The notes below the pieces were generated by a model. That model was given only the letters and a program-made list of their open reading frames with translations. It ran no database searches and was not told the DNA's origin. A stretch of DNA of 51,939 bases from BRH-c25 sp041690515 (GTDB lineage Bacteria; Bacillota; Clostridia; Lutisporales; Lutisporaceae), in the NCBI GenBank assembly GCA_041690515.1, contig JAWLHF010000005.1, positions 1-51,939 on the forward strand, read 5' to 3'. Below are positions 18,101 to 27,892 of this stretch, one piece after another (position 1 is the stretch's first letter; every line of letters begins with the position of its first letter). The position numbers and the translations under genes are program-made.

Positions 18101-21100
18101 GGCTCGACCTCCTCCATCCTTTCAATATTTGTGCCGTAGCTGACCAGAACATCATCACCATTGCCGTCCTTCATCTGTGCAGTGTAAATCCCGTTGCTTT
18201 CAATGCTTGATTTGGATTTAACGCTGAAATCAACATCGTTGTCCTTCCATGAATACTTGATTCCGACACCGATTCCCATGAACTTTACACTGCCTGCAAT
18301 TTCACTGGTAGACAGCTTGGCACTGAAGCTTGAAATCTCTTTTCCTCCTATTATCGGTATAGATCCGGGCACCTTGACTTTTGCACTTATCGATCCCATA
18401 ATCTCATTGCTGCTTATACCCAGATAAGCATTGGCAATAAGTATGTCAAGAACATTCAAATCCGCCTGTATGTATCCTCCGCTGAAATCAAAGTGTCCGA
18501 CAATGTCTCCCACATCTATGAAATACAGATATGCATCTCCATCCAGGTCAAGACCGCTGCTGCTAAGTATTGCCTCAATGTTCCTGAGCCCCACCAGAGT
18601 GTAGCCCTTGATTCTTGCATTGGCAGTCAGCAAATCGATAATATCCGCTCTTGCTGCAACGCTTGAACCTGTCGGCAAAATGCCATACTTCAAGGAGTCA
18701 AACATGGATTTCAAACCATATATCCCGCCGCCAATTTTCTCAAATCCAAGTCCTGTACTTCCTATTGGCCTTGGCAGCTTCCCATAATTGTTGCTGAACT
18801 CAAAATAATCAGGATACAGATTCTTGTCAAAACCCATTTTGGCATTGATGTCCATTAGCTTCAGGGTCGGATTCTCCGCCTTTGTCTGGAAGCCATAGGC
18901 ACCCTTTATTGTATTTATGAAAAATGTAACCTGTGTTGTTGTTTTGGTTGCATAATCCTTTGATTGGAAGTTCCCCAGCTTCCATCTCGGGAAAGGCACC
19001 TCAATTTCCGTATCAATCTCAATTTTCTTATTGGTAAGGCTCAAATCCTTCAAATCCGATTTTATAGAGCCTGTCCCAAGACCGGTCAAAAAGTTGAAAT
19101 ACTTGTTGTCCAGCTGCAGCAAACCGTCAATCTTTACTTCGCCGCTATTCTGAATCTTTATTTTCTTAACAAGGATTGGGAAATAACCAACCTGTATTAT
19201 GGTGATATCGTTGAATTCGCCCTCCTGGTCGTTTATCTCCGTATTTGCCGAATCAATATAGAAATATCCTTTTTTCAAGTCTACCTCAACACTGCTTCCC
19301 ATAAGCGACGACTGCATATACAGCTTGCCATTTCCCTGTACCCTATAGCTGTTTCCATTTTTGAATATATGCAGAACACCATTTTCATAACCCTTGTAAT
19401 ATATATCGTTGTTGATTGCTATGGTGTCTCCGTATACTTCATAATAACCTGAGCTTGGGTTGTTTACTTTTCCTCTGATAATAAGCTTGGACTTGCTCTT
19501 GACCGTTGAGGTAAGCTGATCTTCCTTTTCAAAGAGATTTACTGTGTGTACTCCCGGAGTCTCCTCCATTATTGCCAGTATCCCGTAATTCCTCGATTTA
19601 TACTTTTGATCTCCGGTCAGATTTATCTCCTGAGGCAGAGTATAATCCAGCATATCCTCTCTATGGTTTATTGAAATCCTGTATGTTCCTATATTCATAC
19701 TTGCTGGCAGCTTTACGCTCATCAGGGTGTCATTCACCACATTGATAGCCGCCGAATTGATTGTATATGAATATCTACCACTATTGTCTGAAAGGCTAAG
19801 TGTATATGCGCTTCTGTCCCTCAGCTTGTCAAATCCAAGGCCAACAAGCTGTATGTAGTTGTTTTCATCACTGTAATACAGATTCCTTGGGGCAACATCT
19901 GTATATGTGATTTCCAGGTTATTGTTTTCAAAGCCCGGTACAATTATATATTTCTTTTCTGATTTCAGTTCAACATCATTGCTGGTAATCCTTATCATGT
20001 ACTGGAGTACTTTGAGTCTTTGGGTGTTCTGAGCCTTTACCTTCCAGCTGACGGTTTCCTTTCCTCCAACATTGATTTTGTAGAAATGCCTGCTGCTCTG
20101 CTCATCCTCTGCCAGCTCAAGGCCATCCGGCAGCAGAAGCTCTGCAGTCACTCTGGCCAGTTCTGTTGATGTGGATAGGCTGTTATCAAGCTCCATCATT
20201 ATTTCAAAGGGGTTTTCCTTGTATCTGTCCCCTTCAATGGTAAGCTTGGAAGGAGCCATCACATTCAGGTTAAAGGTGCTTCCGTCATTGCTGCTTATGT
20301 TCCCCAGACCATAGTAGGTCTCCACCTGTACAGTCTCTCCCGGCTCAATGGCCCTTGGCTCCCAGTAAAGAGCCACAGCAGAGTCAGCACTCTGATAGTC
20401 GTTCAGTGTGGAGCCTATGTTTCTTGACGGATTGATTGTATAATCCCATTTTGACAGTGACAATGCATTCCAATGGGCAATAATCATTCTGTCCGGCTCA
20501 TTGTTTCCCCAGCCTTTTAAAAACCCGTAGGAAACAATCTTGGGACTTGTCGCAGAATCAACACTTCTCCAGTAGACCGGTATCTGATCGCCGGACACCT
20601 CTGTCTCATAGGAAATCTCGGTTTTGCCATCCAGTGAAACCTTGGAGCCGTCGTTGTCTCCAAGCATTGTGTCCATCAGGATTCTTGAACCCACCGTCTT
20701 AGTGCTTGTTCCTGTATTTTTTATGGTATAGCTTATTTTTACATTGCCCAAATCACTGCTGGTCACATTATCAGTCATTTCCAGCTTCTGAGCAATTTCA
20801 ACATCATCGGCTTTCCAGGTTGAGACAATGGCCATTCCTTCCTGTACCGGGGTATCTGTAAACCCTCCGTCCATGGATAAGCCGCTGTAGGAATTGCCGT
20901 AGATGTAGTCATTTCCATCTATCCTGAATGTGGTAAAGGTGGTTTCCGGAATATCCTGCAAATAGAGCAGAGGCTTGTCATTGTCCTCAGCACGATCCGG
21001 AGATCCCTCCACTGTTCTTATTGCATATCTGCCATCCATACCGTTGACAAGAAGTTCAACGATGTCATTTTTTATTGAAAAAACACCCGGTGTCGCAGCT

Positions 21101-21180
21101 GAGGCCTCTATTGCAAATCCGGCCAAAAAGTTTGCCGCCCAGATTACAAGTACTGTGATTGCAATTAATTTCCTTCTCAT
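15106..21180 (-). CDS. Giant SLH-domain surface protein
   Basis: About 2,024 residues. A signal peptide (RRKLIAITVLVIWAANFLAG) leads a long extracellular part. An N-terminal region resembles non-catalytic beta-sandwich modules, then comes an IPT-like segment near 440-530 and a beta-helix-like middle rich in short polar strands (about 570-1,010). Fibronectin-like modules occupy about 1,150-1,400, two Ig/glucodextranase-B-like modules about 1,400-1,560, and a Big2-like module follows. An Asn/Asp-only linker lies near 1,670-1,690. Residues about 1,835-2,020 form three SLH domains (DMDGHWARDYVYRLIDRGI; two TRAEA(A/F) repeats), which bind pyruvylated secondary wall polymer. The ATG at 21180 is chosen for its AGGGGG at seven bases; it lies 13 bases after the upstream stop. 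No catalytic domain was recognised. Confidence 0.88.
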   Translation of the reverse strand: MRRKLIAITVLVIWAANFLAGFAIEASAATPGVFSIKNDIVELLVNGMDGRYAIRTVEGSPDRAEDNDKPLLYLQDIPETTFTTFRIDGNDYIYGNSYSGLSMDGGFTDTPVQEGMAIVSTWKADDVEIAQKLEMTDNVTSSDLGNVKISYTIKNTGTSTKTVGSRILMDTMLGDNDGSKVSLDGKTEISYETEVSGDQIPVYWRSVDSATSPKIVSYGFLKGWGNNEPDRMIIAHWNALSLSKWDYTINPSRNIGSTLNDYQSADSAVALYWEPRAIEPGETVQVETYYGLGNISSNDGSTFNLNVMAPSKLTIEGDRYKENPFEIMMELDNSLSTSTELARVTAELLLPDGLELAEDEQSSRHFYKINVGGKETVSWKVKAQNTQRLKVLQYMIRITSNDVELKSEKKYIIVPGFENNNLEITYTDVAPRNLYYSDENNYIQLVGLGFDKLRDRSAYTLSLSDNSGRYSYTINSAAINVVNDTLMSVKLPASMNIGTYRISINHREDMLDYTLPQEINLTGDQKYKSRNYGILAIMEETPGVHTVNLFEKEDQLTSTVKSKSKLIIRGKVNNPSSGYYEVYGDTIAINNDIYYKGYENGVLHIFKNGNSYRVQGNGKLYMQSSLMGSSVEVDLKKGYFYIDSANTEINDQEGEFNDITIIQVGYFPILVKKIKIQNSGEVKIDGLLQLDNKYFNFLTGLGTGSIKSDLKDLSLTNKKIEIDTEIEVPFPRWKLGNFQSKDYATKTTTQVTFFINTIKGAYGFQTKAENPTLKLMDINAKMGFDKNLYPDYFEFSNNYGKLPRPIGSTGLGFEKIGGGIYGLKSMFDSLKYGILPTGSSVAARADIIDLLTANARIKGYTLVGLRNIEAILSSSGLDLDGDAYLYFIDVGDIVGHFDFSGGYIQADLNVLDILIANAYLGISSNEIMGSISAKVKVPGSIPIIGGKEISSFSAKLSTSEIAGSVKFMGIGVGIKYSWKDNDVDFSVKSKSSIESNGIYTAQMKDGNGDDVLVSYGTNIERMEEVEPTYPSFLVCYAGDLSNLLAMAPLDQSYIVNIDYSFESAILEMRYVSAQKPNIKVYDPDGIEYVLIDEALVDEEIGENYANYRNQIIPASESASGNEEKYIYVTIPNPKIGDWRVESDKPLSVTPLKVKDPAGFESVNVSYDTDLAQILVNWRIDVADESKASLYKVDFYLVNDDNSSAMIKLHNDSFYGDGEVPFGVPLGVTSGKYKVKGEVTRSAEDGSIFSYYEMYSDSFDIVDSNAPAKPAAFTVQAIGNGMLEAEWAASVGADEYRIYPIDEEGNIDRSVKAMINMDGSETGTIFGGTQTDSEGVEFGWIPGKSYRFAIYAVSKEMISDPENPEEEIEIEHISTAKTTGPVFLPMPAPPEFTVDFTSEHGNINIEKDDNDNDIRYTNISSVICSYESDTNADIAFYINGINVASGSGKTLEKELELDSGSNLIELEAVKANGDKALKSYEFYYDNSAPDLMVQSPTSSDSVKSGKVLISGKTTAGSRLYVNGTSMPVEDDGSFEGEYVLSSKQIETITIAAVDLAGNTTEYTTEVLNADMSDLVKVRIKPQPSRMNVGDSIQLRLYGVTRDNSEVLLEVERTEWQLYDTEGRAVLTNDGLLTVSKPGEIVVQGRYTVSGDLIYEDAIVVNAPSKTQNNDNDNNNNDNNSNKNDSRAANRNGINAGILVKKAMDFRVGDELSIPGLLKLRFTGNEVLSGGYIEVYEISDLLHYRQQIGNKDFLSTILDIIVPEGYRFNSPVDLTMYFDRNKVKNIKQIGIYVYNEKTEDWNLVGGTVDEKNGTVTVTIPHFSKYAVMENSGITVMTDMDGHWARDYVYRLIDRGIVNGIKSSIGDYRFEPERTVTRAEFAKLLSLSEGYLNNSEDIDLSGFKDASEIQPWSRPYMNYCITKEWIKGQKIGESVYLKPNDVITRAEAAAMISRALGLSAVNKTIRAEFRDKDKIPDWAAGYIDELLEKKLMQGYPDGTFGPNNVLTRAEAAKIFDIYLTARDKDIE

Positions 21181-21193
21181 AGCCCCACCCCCT

Positions 21194-24100
21194 CTACTCA
21201 TTTATGTAAATGGAAATAGTCTTTGTTTTTCTTTCTCTGTCCTGCGCATATAAGGTATTCCATTTCCCCGGCTCAAGTCTTGTCAAACCGGTTCTCACAA
21301 TGCTTCCATTGCTCTTGAACCAGGACACAGGCCTCCTGCCTTCTGCAGATTTGATCAGGCATTCTCCTTCATTCCCAAATATGTCCAATATAACATTTTG
21401 AGTATCCAGAACTAACATGGAAGCATCAGTCACTGTGCCATTTATCATAAACAGCAATTCATCAGGCTCCATGACTCTGACTGTTCTAATTACCTCTGCA
21501 GTATTACCCACTGCGTCGGATACCCTGTATTTTATGCTGTAGGTTCCTGGGACTGCAGTGTTTACACTGCCTTCAACGACTACTTTGTCCGTCAGATCTC
21601 CGTCTATATTGTCAACTGCCTTATAGCCTGGTTCAACATAGGGTTCATTTAGCATCAAAACAGTGTTTTGATAGCCTTGCAGAGTAATTTGCGGTTTTTC
21701 CTCGTCTATATTCCATACTTCCGCTTTCAGCTCTACCACATTGCCTGCTTCATCTGAAACTCTGAAGGTAAAGATTCCGTTTGTATAGAAGGTTCTGGTT
21801 CTCAAGCCTCCATTGTTCAATATGATTGCATCGGAATCTGTATTTACTGTAACTGTCACAGGGTTCTTGCTCATTCCGGTATGACTGTAGCTCAGTGATG
21901 CATTTGGAGGAATCTTGTCTATCCAGTTTACCCTGGCAGTTGCTGTTGCTCTGTTTCCTGCCCTGTCTTCGAACTCAAAGGTGAACTCTCCGTTATCAGT
22001 GAAAACATATTCCGATCTGCCGTTGTTGTTCACAACTTTACCTGCTTCATTCATTTCCAGTTCGGCTATGACCTCATCATTGGTCAGGCTTCCCGGAATG
22101 TATTTAATAGTTCCTTCAGGAGGTGTTCTGTCTATATAGTCCACCTTGAACTCCCTGGTTGTTTCGTTGCCTGCATCGTCAGTCACAGTAACTACAATGT
22201 CCTTGTTGTTCTCACATGTATATACAATCATTCCCTCAGAGGCTGTGTACTTTCCGGTCTCCAGATTGTGAACCACTCTCGGATTTCCTTTGTCGTCGCT
22301 GTAGGTTATTGTGATGATTACATCGCTCTGTGTAGGCTTTACAGTATTAGCAGAAATCTGAAGCTTTGGAGCCACCTTGTCAATTGTTGTGGCATAAGCC
22401 TTTGCAAAACCTACATTTCCAATGGCATCCTGATATACGAATGTGAACTCTCCGTTTTGTTCAAAGGTGTAGCTGTCACTTCCGCCATTGTTCAATATTG
22501 TATATGGAGCGCCTTCAGAACTTATAATCAGCTTAGCTGTCACGCTCTTGTTTGTGGGCTCTGCATTTGGCTCATCAATCTTTACTCCGTCTATGTAGTA
22601 TTCAATTTCTGCTTCTCTTGCAGTGCTGGAGAAAGCAGTTACCGTTGCTGTTGTTGTCCCCTTGTTCCCCGCTTTATCGGCATATTCAAATGTGAAAGCT
22701 CCATTATCGCCAAAAACGTAGGTGTCCGAGCCGTTATTGTTCAGGATTGTCACAGCTTCCGTTTCATCCGGGAAGGTTATTCTGGCAGTGACAATTTTCT
22801 TCTCGGGGTCTGGTGTATATTCCACTACGCCAACCGGTGCAGTTTTATCAATATTCGATACTGTAACTGTCTTTTCTGTGATATTTCCTGCTTCATCCAT
22901 AAGCTCAAAGGTAAAGGAGCCGTTTTCTTCAAACACATAGGTGTTGGAACCGTTATTGTTTATGATGTCCACTCTCTTTCCTTTGTCGTCGTAGGCCAGC
23001 AGGGATACCGTAACATCCTGATTGGTAGGCTCTGTTGTACTTAAAATCACATAAGCATCCGGAGCTTCTCTGTCTATATTGTGAACGCTTGCTGTGATGG
23101 TTCTGATATTTCCTTCCTCGTCTCCGGACAGCACTTTTATATATACATCCACTTCTCCGTTTTCGGTGAACCTATGGGTATATCCGTATACCTCTTCTGC
23201 GACAGTAGGAGCTGTGATTATAGCCAAATCTGCAAATGTCTTAATTTCAACATCTACATAACTATTTGTAAGCATTCCTGTATCACTGTATAGAACTTCA
23301 ACATACTTTTCTGCAGAGGTAATGGTATCTACTGTAGCTGTAGCCGTTCCGGTATTTCCTGCCTTGTCTGTGAACTCAAAGGTAAACTCTCCGTTATCTT
23401 CAAAAACGTACCTGAAGCTTCCGTCATTATTTGTAACTTCTACCTGTTCATCAACGGAAAGATAAACCGTAACCGGCGCAGTATCAGATTCCAGTTCTTC
23501 CGATCCGTTATATAGTATGGTGCCTATAGGGGCAACCTTATCTATGTTTTTCACCTCAGCAGTTATGCTGCCTTCATTGCCCAGGCTGTCAGTGAAATGG
23601 AATGTATAGGTACCGTTCGCTAAGAAAGTATGGGTTTGGACAACTTCATCCGGTTCATATCCATCTTCATCCACAAAGTGCAATTCAGCCACTATCGACT
23701 CATTGGTCCATTTATCCAGTGACTCAGAATATGTGACATAAGCTTTCGGAGGATCCTTGTCTATGTTTTCTGCCACTGCCGGTATCCAGGCTCTGTTTCC
23801 GGCCGGATCCGATATTATGAACTCGAATTCCCCGTTTCGATTGAATACATATTCCTTGGAACCATTGTTGTTTAATACAATGTTTTCTTCAACTGTGACA
23901 AGAGTTGCTGTGACGTCTTCATTAGTGGGTGCGGTTATATCATAGGTAACAGAACCTGTAGGCGGTGTTCTGTCCAGCATTATAGTATCCTCATACAGAT
24001 CCGAGATATTTCCTGCATCATCCATAAATTGGGCGTATACACTCTGCTCTCCGTCATCTATGTCATCAAGCTTCCAGCTGCAGTGAGCTTCTCCATTTTC

Positions 24101-27091
24101 GAAAATTAAGTCCTTCCATTCACTGTCTGACATGTCACCTGTCTTGGCGAGCTTTACCTTGAAGGTTTTTCTCCCCACATCTGCAAGCTCGTCTAATGTA
24201 AGCTTCAAAGACACATCAAGCTGGTTGGTATGATCTTTTTCAAAACTGACTTCTCCATCGGGCTTTGTGCTGTCAATTTCAAAGGCTTCCGGACAGTGGA
24301 TAATCTGCCTGTTTCCAACTTCATCCTCCATAAGCACAGACAAATACCAGGTTCCGTCAGTAATCTCAGCAGTGTGTTCAATTGTGCCATTATCTATAAG
24401 CTTGTCCTCAAAATCACGTTCCAAAGTTACATCTATCCAATTTGTGGGATCCACTCCGGGTATCTGCGATATTCCGTAGGCAAGCCTTCCTACATTGCTG
24501 TACTCATCCCACAAGTCAGAATAACTGAAAGAAATTGTCGATGCCTTATTATCAGCATACAATTCCAGATTTACCTCCGGAGGGCTGTTGTCGAACAAGA
24601 ACTCCCGATCGTACTTTTCCCCGGGATCTTCATCCAATGGGTTACTGTCCACGTAATAATGCAGCACTTCTTCTAAATAATTGCCAGAATAGTCATATAT
24701 CCTTACTTTAAGCTTGTATCTTCCGTTAAAATCCTCTTTTCCATTAACTATCATTCCTGTTTCCTGAAGATAATACATAATGTAACTAACAGGTATACTT
24801 TCACCCGTTTCAACATTTATCCAGGTAGCTGAATGATCCATCTTATCAAATCTAATTCCTGAAAAACTGTCAGTCAAACGTATGTTGACCTCATGATTTT
24901 TGCTATATCCCATGGGCTCGTTATAATAAAGAATCTCCGGCGGATCAAAGTCATACCATATTTGTTCCTCATCAACTCCGCAATTCATAAACTCATCGTA
25001 GAATCGGAAAACTATCTTGTATACACTTGATGTGTGAACCTGATCAAGAACACCTGTTATATTTGCTTCTCTTAATTCGCCGTCACCAATTAGTGACACA
25101 GCCTTCCACTGACCGCTATCTTTAATTCCTTCGGAAACATCAGGCTCTACTAACTCTTCAAATGTCAATGTCTCATAATCTGTAGTTGTTATAAAAGCAT
25201 AGAGAAATTTGCTCTGCATTGCTCTGTCCCGAACCCGTATATATATGGAAGAAGGTTTATCATTGACTTCATTCAATACGTATGTAGCAAGTCGGGGACC
25301 AATGCAGTCGAAGTAAAATCCCTTTCTCTTAACCACGTATTCTCCCGTCCCGTTGACCGCAAGTATATTCAAATAATACATTCCTTCATTAGGAAAATCT
25401 TCACTGGTTGCTTCTATTGTATACTTTCCATCCGAATCAGGCAGTAAGACCTTCTTAAAGCTGTTTATGTCATAATCGTAGCTTTCTCTGCTCCATAGGT
25501 ATTTTACATCGGAAACACCACTGTCAGGATCGTTAACCATAAAGGTTATAGTTCTATTAGTGCTGTAAAGTGTATCCTCTGTTGTACTTAAATCTGTCCA
25601 CGTTCCATCATGTCGTACACTTTTATCCCAGGTTATATTAGGTGGTGTGATATCTACCTGATTTACCTTGCCAAAAAAGCTGTATACATCCCCTTGATTT
25701 CTGGCTTCATCTGTTACCTCAGCACTTAGTGTAAATACCTGGTTTGGCGGTATGCTGCTTCCGTTGGGAATATCCAGATTCACAGTATAGGTTGTTTTGA
25801 TTTCGTCACTTACTATAGAGGAATTGCTGCTATTCAGCACAATGGATCTTTCTTCTCTTACACTTTTCTTTGTAGAATCTGTATACTGCCATGAATATTT
25901 CAGTATAACAGGTGATTGCTCCAAACCCTCATGAATTTCCTCAACAGTGATTTGTACAGACGATCTCCCGGGTACATATTCCGTATAAGAATTCCATGGG
26001 GTGGTTATGTTGGGGGCAGCACTATCAATCTTGATATTATAATGATCAATGTTGGGTTTCATCATACTGGATGGCCCGTTGTTTCCTCCCAGATCACGTA
26101 CAGCACTGCTGAAATAGCCAGCTGAATAGTATGTATCACCGTAGGGGTTGTCTACAAATTGCAGCCTGTTATCTTCCGAATCAATATATGGTTCACCCAA
26201 AAAGAAAATTCTAAAAGTATGTTTCGTCAGATATGCCGACAAAGAGCTGTCTACAACTGCATATGGCTGCGCTCCATACCTGGCGTTGACATTAATGCAC
26301 AGATTGATACTTGGATTTGATATACTCACAGGCTCGTTAAATGATATTTCTCCGTAAACAGTATCATAACGGTTAATCCAGGTAGTCAGATAATTGCCTT
26401 CCCCATCAGTTTTTAACGGGATATCTCTTCTATAATCATCCTTTATGGCAACAACTTTTGCTTCTGTCATAACAGGAGCATCTTTATCAAAAACCCACAG
26501 CATAATATTATCCAAATATACATCCAGATCACTGTTGCTCTCTCTGTCCGCATAGATTTCCACCCTGATTTTTACAGTATCTTCAGGGATACGCCTTTCA
26601 GACATATTAAGAGTTCTCCAGGAGCTGTCCCCTACATAATAGCCCGAACTGTACAGTGTAGTTCTGCTCCCGTTTGCTTTATAACAGTAAATAGTAACTT
26701 CGAATCTGTCATCTTCACCGTTCCAGCCGAAGTAATCAAGTGAGAATCTGGCATAAAGCTGCTGATAGTTGCATAATGTTCTCAGATTCTGATTAAGCTC
26801 AACCTCTCTATACGCAGATGCTTCACTCATTTCTCTGGTGTTGTCGCCGGAATGTCTGAAAAAGTAAAAGGCATCTTGAGTATGACCGCTATTGCCTCTT
26901 GGTGGTCCATTATTCAATGAGTAGGCATTCACTAGTTTATTTTTTGTGCTTGTCCATGCCGAGGGTGTGTATCCATAATCTTCTATCAAGTATATACTGT
27001 CCCCGGCATATACTGTTGTTCCAAAGGAACCCATACTAATAACCACAATTAGGGTAAGCAGAAATAAGATTTTGTTTCTTAATAGCTTCAA
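21194..27091 (-). CDS. Giant secreted Ig-repeat protein
   Basis: About 1,965 residues, beginning with a signal peptide (LLRNKILFLLTLIVVISMGS, cleavage near VYA-GD). The N-terminal 180 residues look like a jelly-roll domain, followed by several Ig-like modules of cadherin/Big type (about 200-1,040). From about 1,045 to 1,800 there are ten repeats of roughly 75 residues with the pattern (D)xxAPxGxVxY...TNxDVTA...NNNGSxxYVFxxNGxFTF...DxAGN. A DUF5011-like module (LNEPYVEPGYKAVDNIDGDL) follows. No SLH, LPxTG or other anchor is seen, so it may be held by the SLH protein encoded 13 bases downstream. The TTG at 27091 is preferred because GGAGGG lies six bases upstream; an ATG five codons earlier lacks a ribosome site. 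Confidence 0.85.
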   Translation of the reverse strand: MKLLRNKILFLLTLIVVISMGSFGTTVYAGDSIYLIEDYGYTPSAWTSTKNKLVNAYSLNNGPPRGNSGHTQDAFYFFRHSGDNTREMSEASAYREVELNQNLRTLCNYQQLYARFSLDYFGWNGEDDRFEVTIYCYKANGSRTTLYSSGYYVGDSSWRTLNMSERRIPEDTVKIRVEIYADRESNSDLDVYLDNIMLWVFDKDAPVMTEAKVVAIKDDYRRDIPLKTDGEGNYLTTWINRYDTVYGEISFNEPVSISNPSINLCINVNARYGAQPYAVVDSSLSAYLTKHTFRIFFLGEPYIDSEDNRLQFVDNPYGDTYYSAGYFSSAVRDLGGNNGPSSMMKPNIDHYNIKIDSAAPNITTPWNSYTEYVPGRSSVQITVEEIHEGLEQSPVILKYSWQYTDSTKKSVREERSIVLNSSNSSIVSDEIKTTYTVNLDIPNGSSIPPNQVFTLSAEVTDEARNQGDVYSFFGKVNQVDITPPNITWDKSVRHDGTWTDLSTTEDTLYSTNRTITFMVNDPDSGVSDVKYLWSRESYDYDINSFKKVLLPDSDGKYTIEATSEDFPNEGMYYLNILAVNGTGEYVVKRKGFYFDCIGPRLATYVLNEVNDKPSSIYIRVRDRAMQSKFLYAFITTTDYETLTFEELVEPDVSEGIKDSGQWKAVSLIGDGELREANITGVLDQVHTSSVYKIVFRFYDEFMNCGVDEEQIWYDFDPPEILYYNEPMGYSKNHEVNIRLTDSFSGIRFDKMDHSATWINVETGESIPVSYIMYYLQETGMIVNGKEDFNGRYKLKVRIYDYSGNYLEEVLHYYVDSNPLDEDPGEKYDREFLFDNSPPEVNLELYADNKASTISFSYSDLWDEYSNVGRLAYGISQIPGVDPTNWIDVTLERDFEDKLIDNGTIEHTAEITDGTWYLSVLMEDEVGNRQIIHCPEAFEIDSTKPDGEVSFEKDHTNQLDVSLKLTLDELADVGRKTFKVKLAKTGDMSDSEWKDLIFENGEAHCSWKLDDIDDGEQSVYAQFMDDAGNISDLYEDTIMLDRTPPTGSVTYDITAPTNEDVTATLVTVEENIVLNNNGSKEYVFNRNGEFEFIISDPAGNRAWIPAVAENIDKDPPKAYVTYSESLDKWTNESIVAELHFVDEDGYEPDEVVQTHTFLANGTYTFHFTDSLGNEGSITAEVKNIDKVAPIGTILYNGSEELESDTAPVTVYLSVDEQVEVTNNDGSFRYVFEDNGEFTFEFTDKAGNTGTATATVDTITSAEKYVEVLYSDTGMLTNSYVDVEIKTFADLAIITAPTVAEEVYGYTHRFTENGEVDVYIKVLSGDEEGNIRTITASVHNIDREAPDAYVILSTTEPTNQDVTVSLLAYDDKGKRVDIINNNGSNTYVFEENGSFTFELMDEAGNITEKTVTVSNIDKTAPVGVVEYTPDPEKKIVTARITFPDETEAVTILNNNGSDTYVFGDNGAFTFEYADKAGNKGTTTATVTAFSSTAREAEIEYYIDGVKIDEPNAEPTNKSVTAKLIISSEGAPYTILNNGGSDSYTFEQNGEFTFVYQDAIGNVGFAKAYATTIDKVAPKLQISANTVKPTQSDVIITITYSDDKGNPRVVHNLETGKYTASEGMIVYTCENNKDIVVTVTDDAGNETTREFKVDYIDRTPPEGTIKYIPGSLTNDEVIAELEMNEAGKVVNNNGRSEYVFTDNGEFTFEFEDRAGNRATATARVNWIDKIPPNASLSYSHTGMSKNPVTVTVNTDSDAIILNNGGLRTRTFYTNGIFTFRVSDEAGNVVELKAEVWNIDEEKPQITLQGYQNTVLMLNEPYVEPGYKAVDNIDGDLTDKVVVEGSVNTAVPGTYSIKYRVSDAVGNTAEVIRTVRVMEPDELLFMINGTVTDASMLVLDTQNVILDIFGNEGECLIKSAEGRRPVSWFKSNGSIVRTGLTRLEPGKWNTLYAQDRERKTKTISIYINE

Positions 27092-27166
27092 CACAATCCC
27101 TCCCATTTATATCCATGCCAAGCGGCAATATTTCGAATGTTCTGGCATTTGCTTATAGTTAATTTT

Positions 27167-27195
27167 ATCATACTATTTTCGACGTATTAATACAA
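27167..27195 (-). promoter_or_regulatory. Candidate promoter of the surface-protein operon
   Basis: On the minus strand TTGTAT (27190-27195), 17 bases, TATGAT (27167-27172). The spacing is ideal and the boxes moderate. It leaves a leader of about 70 bases before the TTG start. Confidence 0.5.
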
Positions 27196-27215
27196 TGTAC
27201 TAAAGTACAGTCACA

Positions 27216-27254
27216 AAAAGAGATACAGCCTGGATAATATACTGTATCTCTTTT
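27216..27254. terminator. Hairpin upstream of the surface-protein operon
   Basis: A perfect 13-bp inverted repeat (AAAAGAGATACAG / CTGTATCTCTTTT) with a 13-base loop and T-runs on both sides. It can insulate the operon from upstream minus-strand transcription. Confidence 0.75.
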
Positions 27255-27308
27255 ATATATCTCTTTTTTCACAAATCCCCCATGAGCTGCATGGGTAATT
27301 ACCTGCAT

Positions 27309-27486
27309 TATGGTGCCGGGTACAGTACTTAAGATCATATTTTAACAGAAAACCACTGTTATAGCTAAATAACAGTGGTTAAACTTTTTACTCCCTAACC
27401 ACCAACGCTACGGCCTCACAGTGGATGGGGTGTTCTTGTTATCATGTAATTAATAACTGGATAATCTTGGTGCCTGTCACTTATTC
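27309..27486 (-). repeat. Composite repeat with RlmD-tail relic, copy A
   Basis: Bounded by GGTGCCGGGTACAGTACTTAAG (left end, described 27312-27333) and GGTGCCTGTCACTTATTC (right end, near 27468). Inside, the minus strand 27388-27423 reads HCEAVALVVRE and stop. Then comes a hairpin AACCACTGTTAT/ATAACAGTGGTT (27350-27381) placed like a gene terminator. The layout matches 33579-33713. The 270 bases between 27216 and 27481 hold only this unit and the insulating hairpin. Confidence 0.7.
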
Positions 27487-27892
27487 ATCCTCATTAGCTG
27501 CCATAAAATCAAGTAGCTCACGATTTATCTGCTCCGGAAACTCCATAGGTAATGAGTGTGTAGCGTCAGGCCAATTCTTCACATCAATGTTCTTTACATT
27601 AGTTTTTGCGACATATACTGCCGCTTCCGAATCATGGAGAGAACTCTTTTCTGCTAAAGCTGCATAGACCGGCATATTTAAGCCTTTGAGTTGTTCCTCG
27701 GTTATAAGGTTGGGCACGGGTAATTTAACTGCATAATATTCAGTTGCATATGCGATCATCCTTACAATAGGATCGTTTATGTCAACCTCTGATCCCCCGC
27801 CAATATCACCAAGCATTTTGTCACGCCAGCTCTGAGGTAGGAAAGGTATTGATGCCGGAATTGATTTAATGTAAAACTGCCAGCGAATAGGG
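27481..27892 (-). pseudogene. Alpha/beta-hydrolase, 5' end lost to RAYT insertion
   Basis: About 137 codons matching the C-terminal half of an alpha/beta-hydrolase: the cap region WQFYIKSIPASIPFLPQSWR, then the LNMPVYAALAEKSS strand and the late DATHSLPMEFPEQINRELLD, with the catalytic-type His in THSLP. The first visible codons come from the terminal inverted repeat of the RAYT element next door, so the N-terminal half with the nucleophile elbow is missing. It is not found beyond the element. The gene is inactive. Confidence 0.7.

Noticed and set aside
18964..19452. 162-codon plus-strand frame inside the SLH gene
   Set aside because: It is antisense to the SLH protein with no family match; a shadow of the real gene.
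22268..23044. 258-codon plus-strand frame inside the Ig-repeat gene
   Set aside because: It is antisense to a strongly repetitive coding region. The Cys/Tyr/Ile-rich translation is what the reverse of such repeats yields, with no motif or ribosome site.
27309..27423. Small structured RNA or riboswitch upstream of the surface-protein operon
   Set aside because: The hairpins belong to a repeated unit also present at 33579 and to a terminator. The order is explained by the RlmD-tail relic with its terminator, on the far side of an insulating hairpin from the operon.
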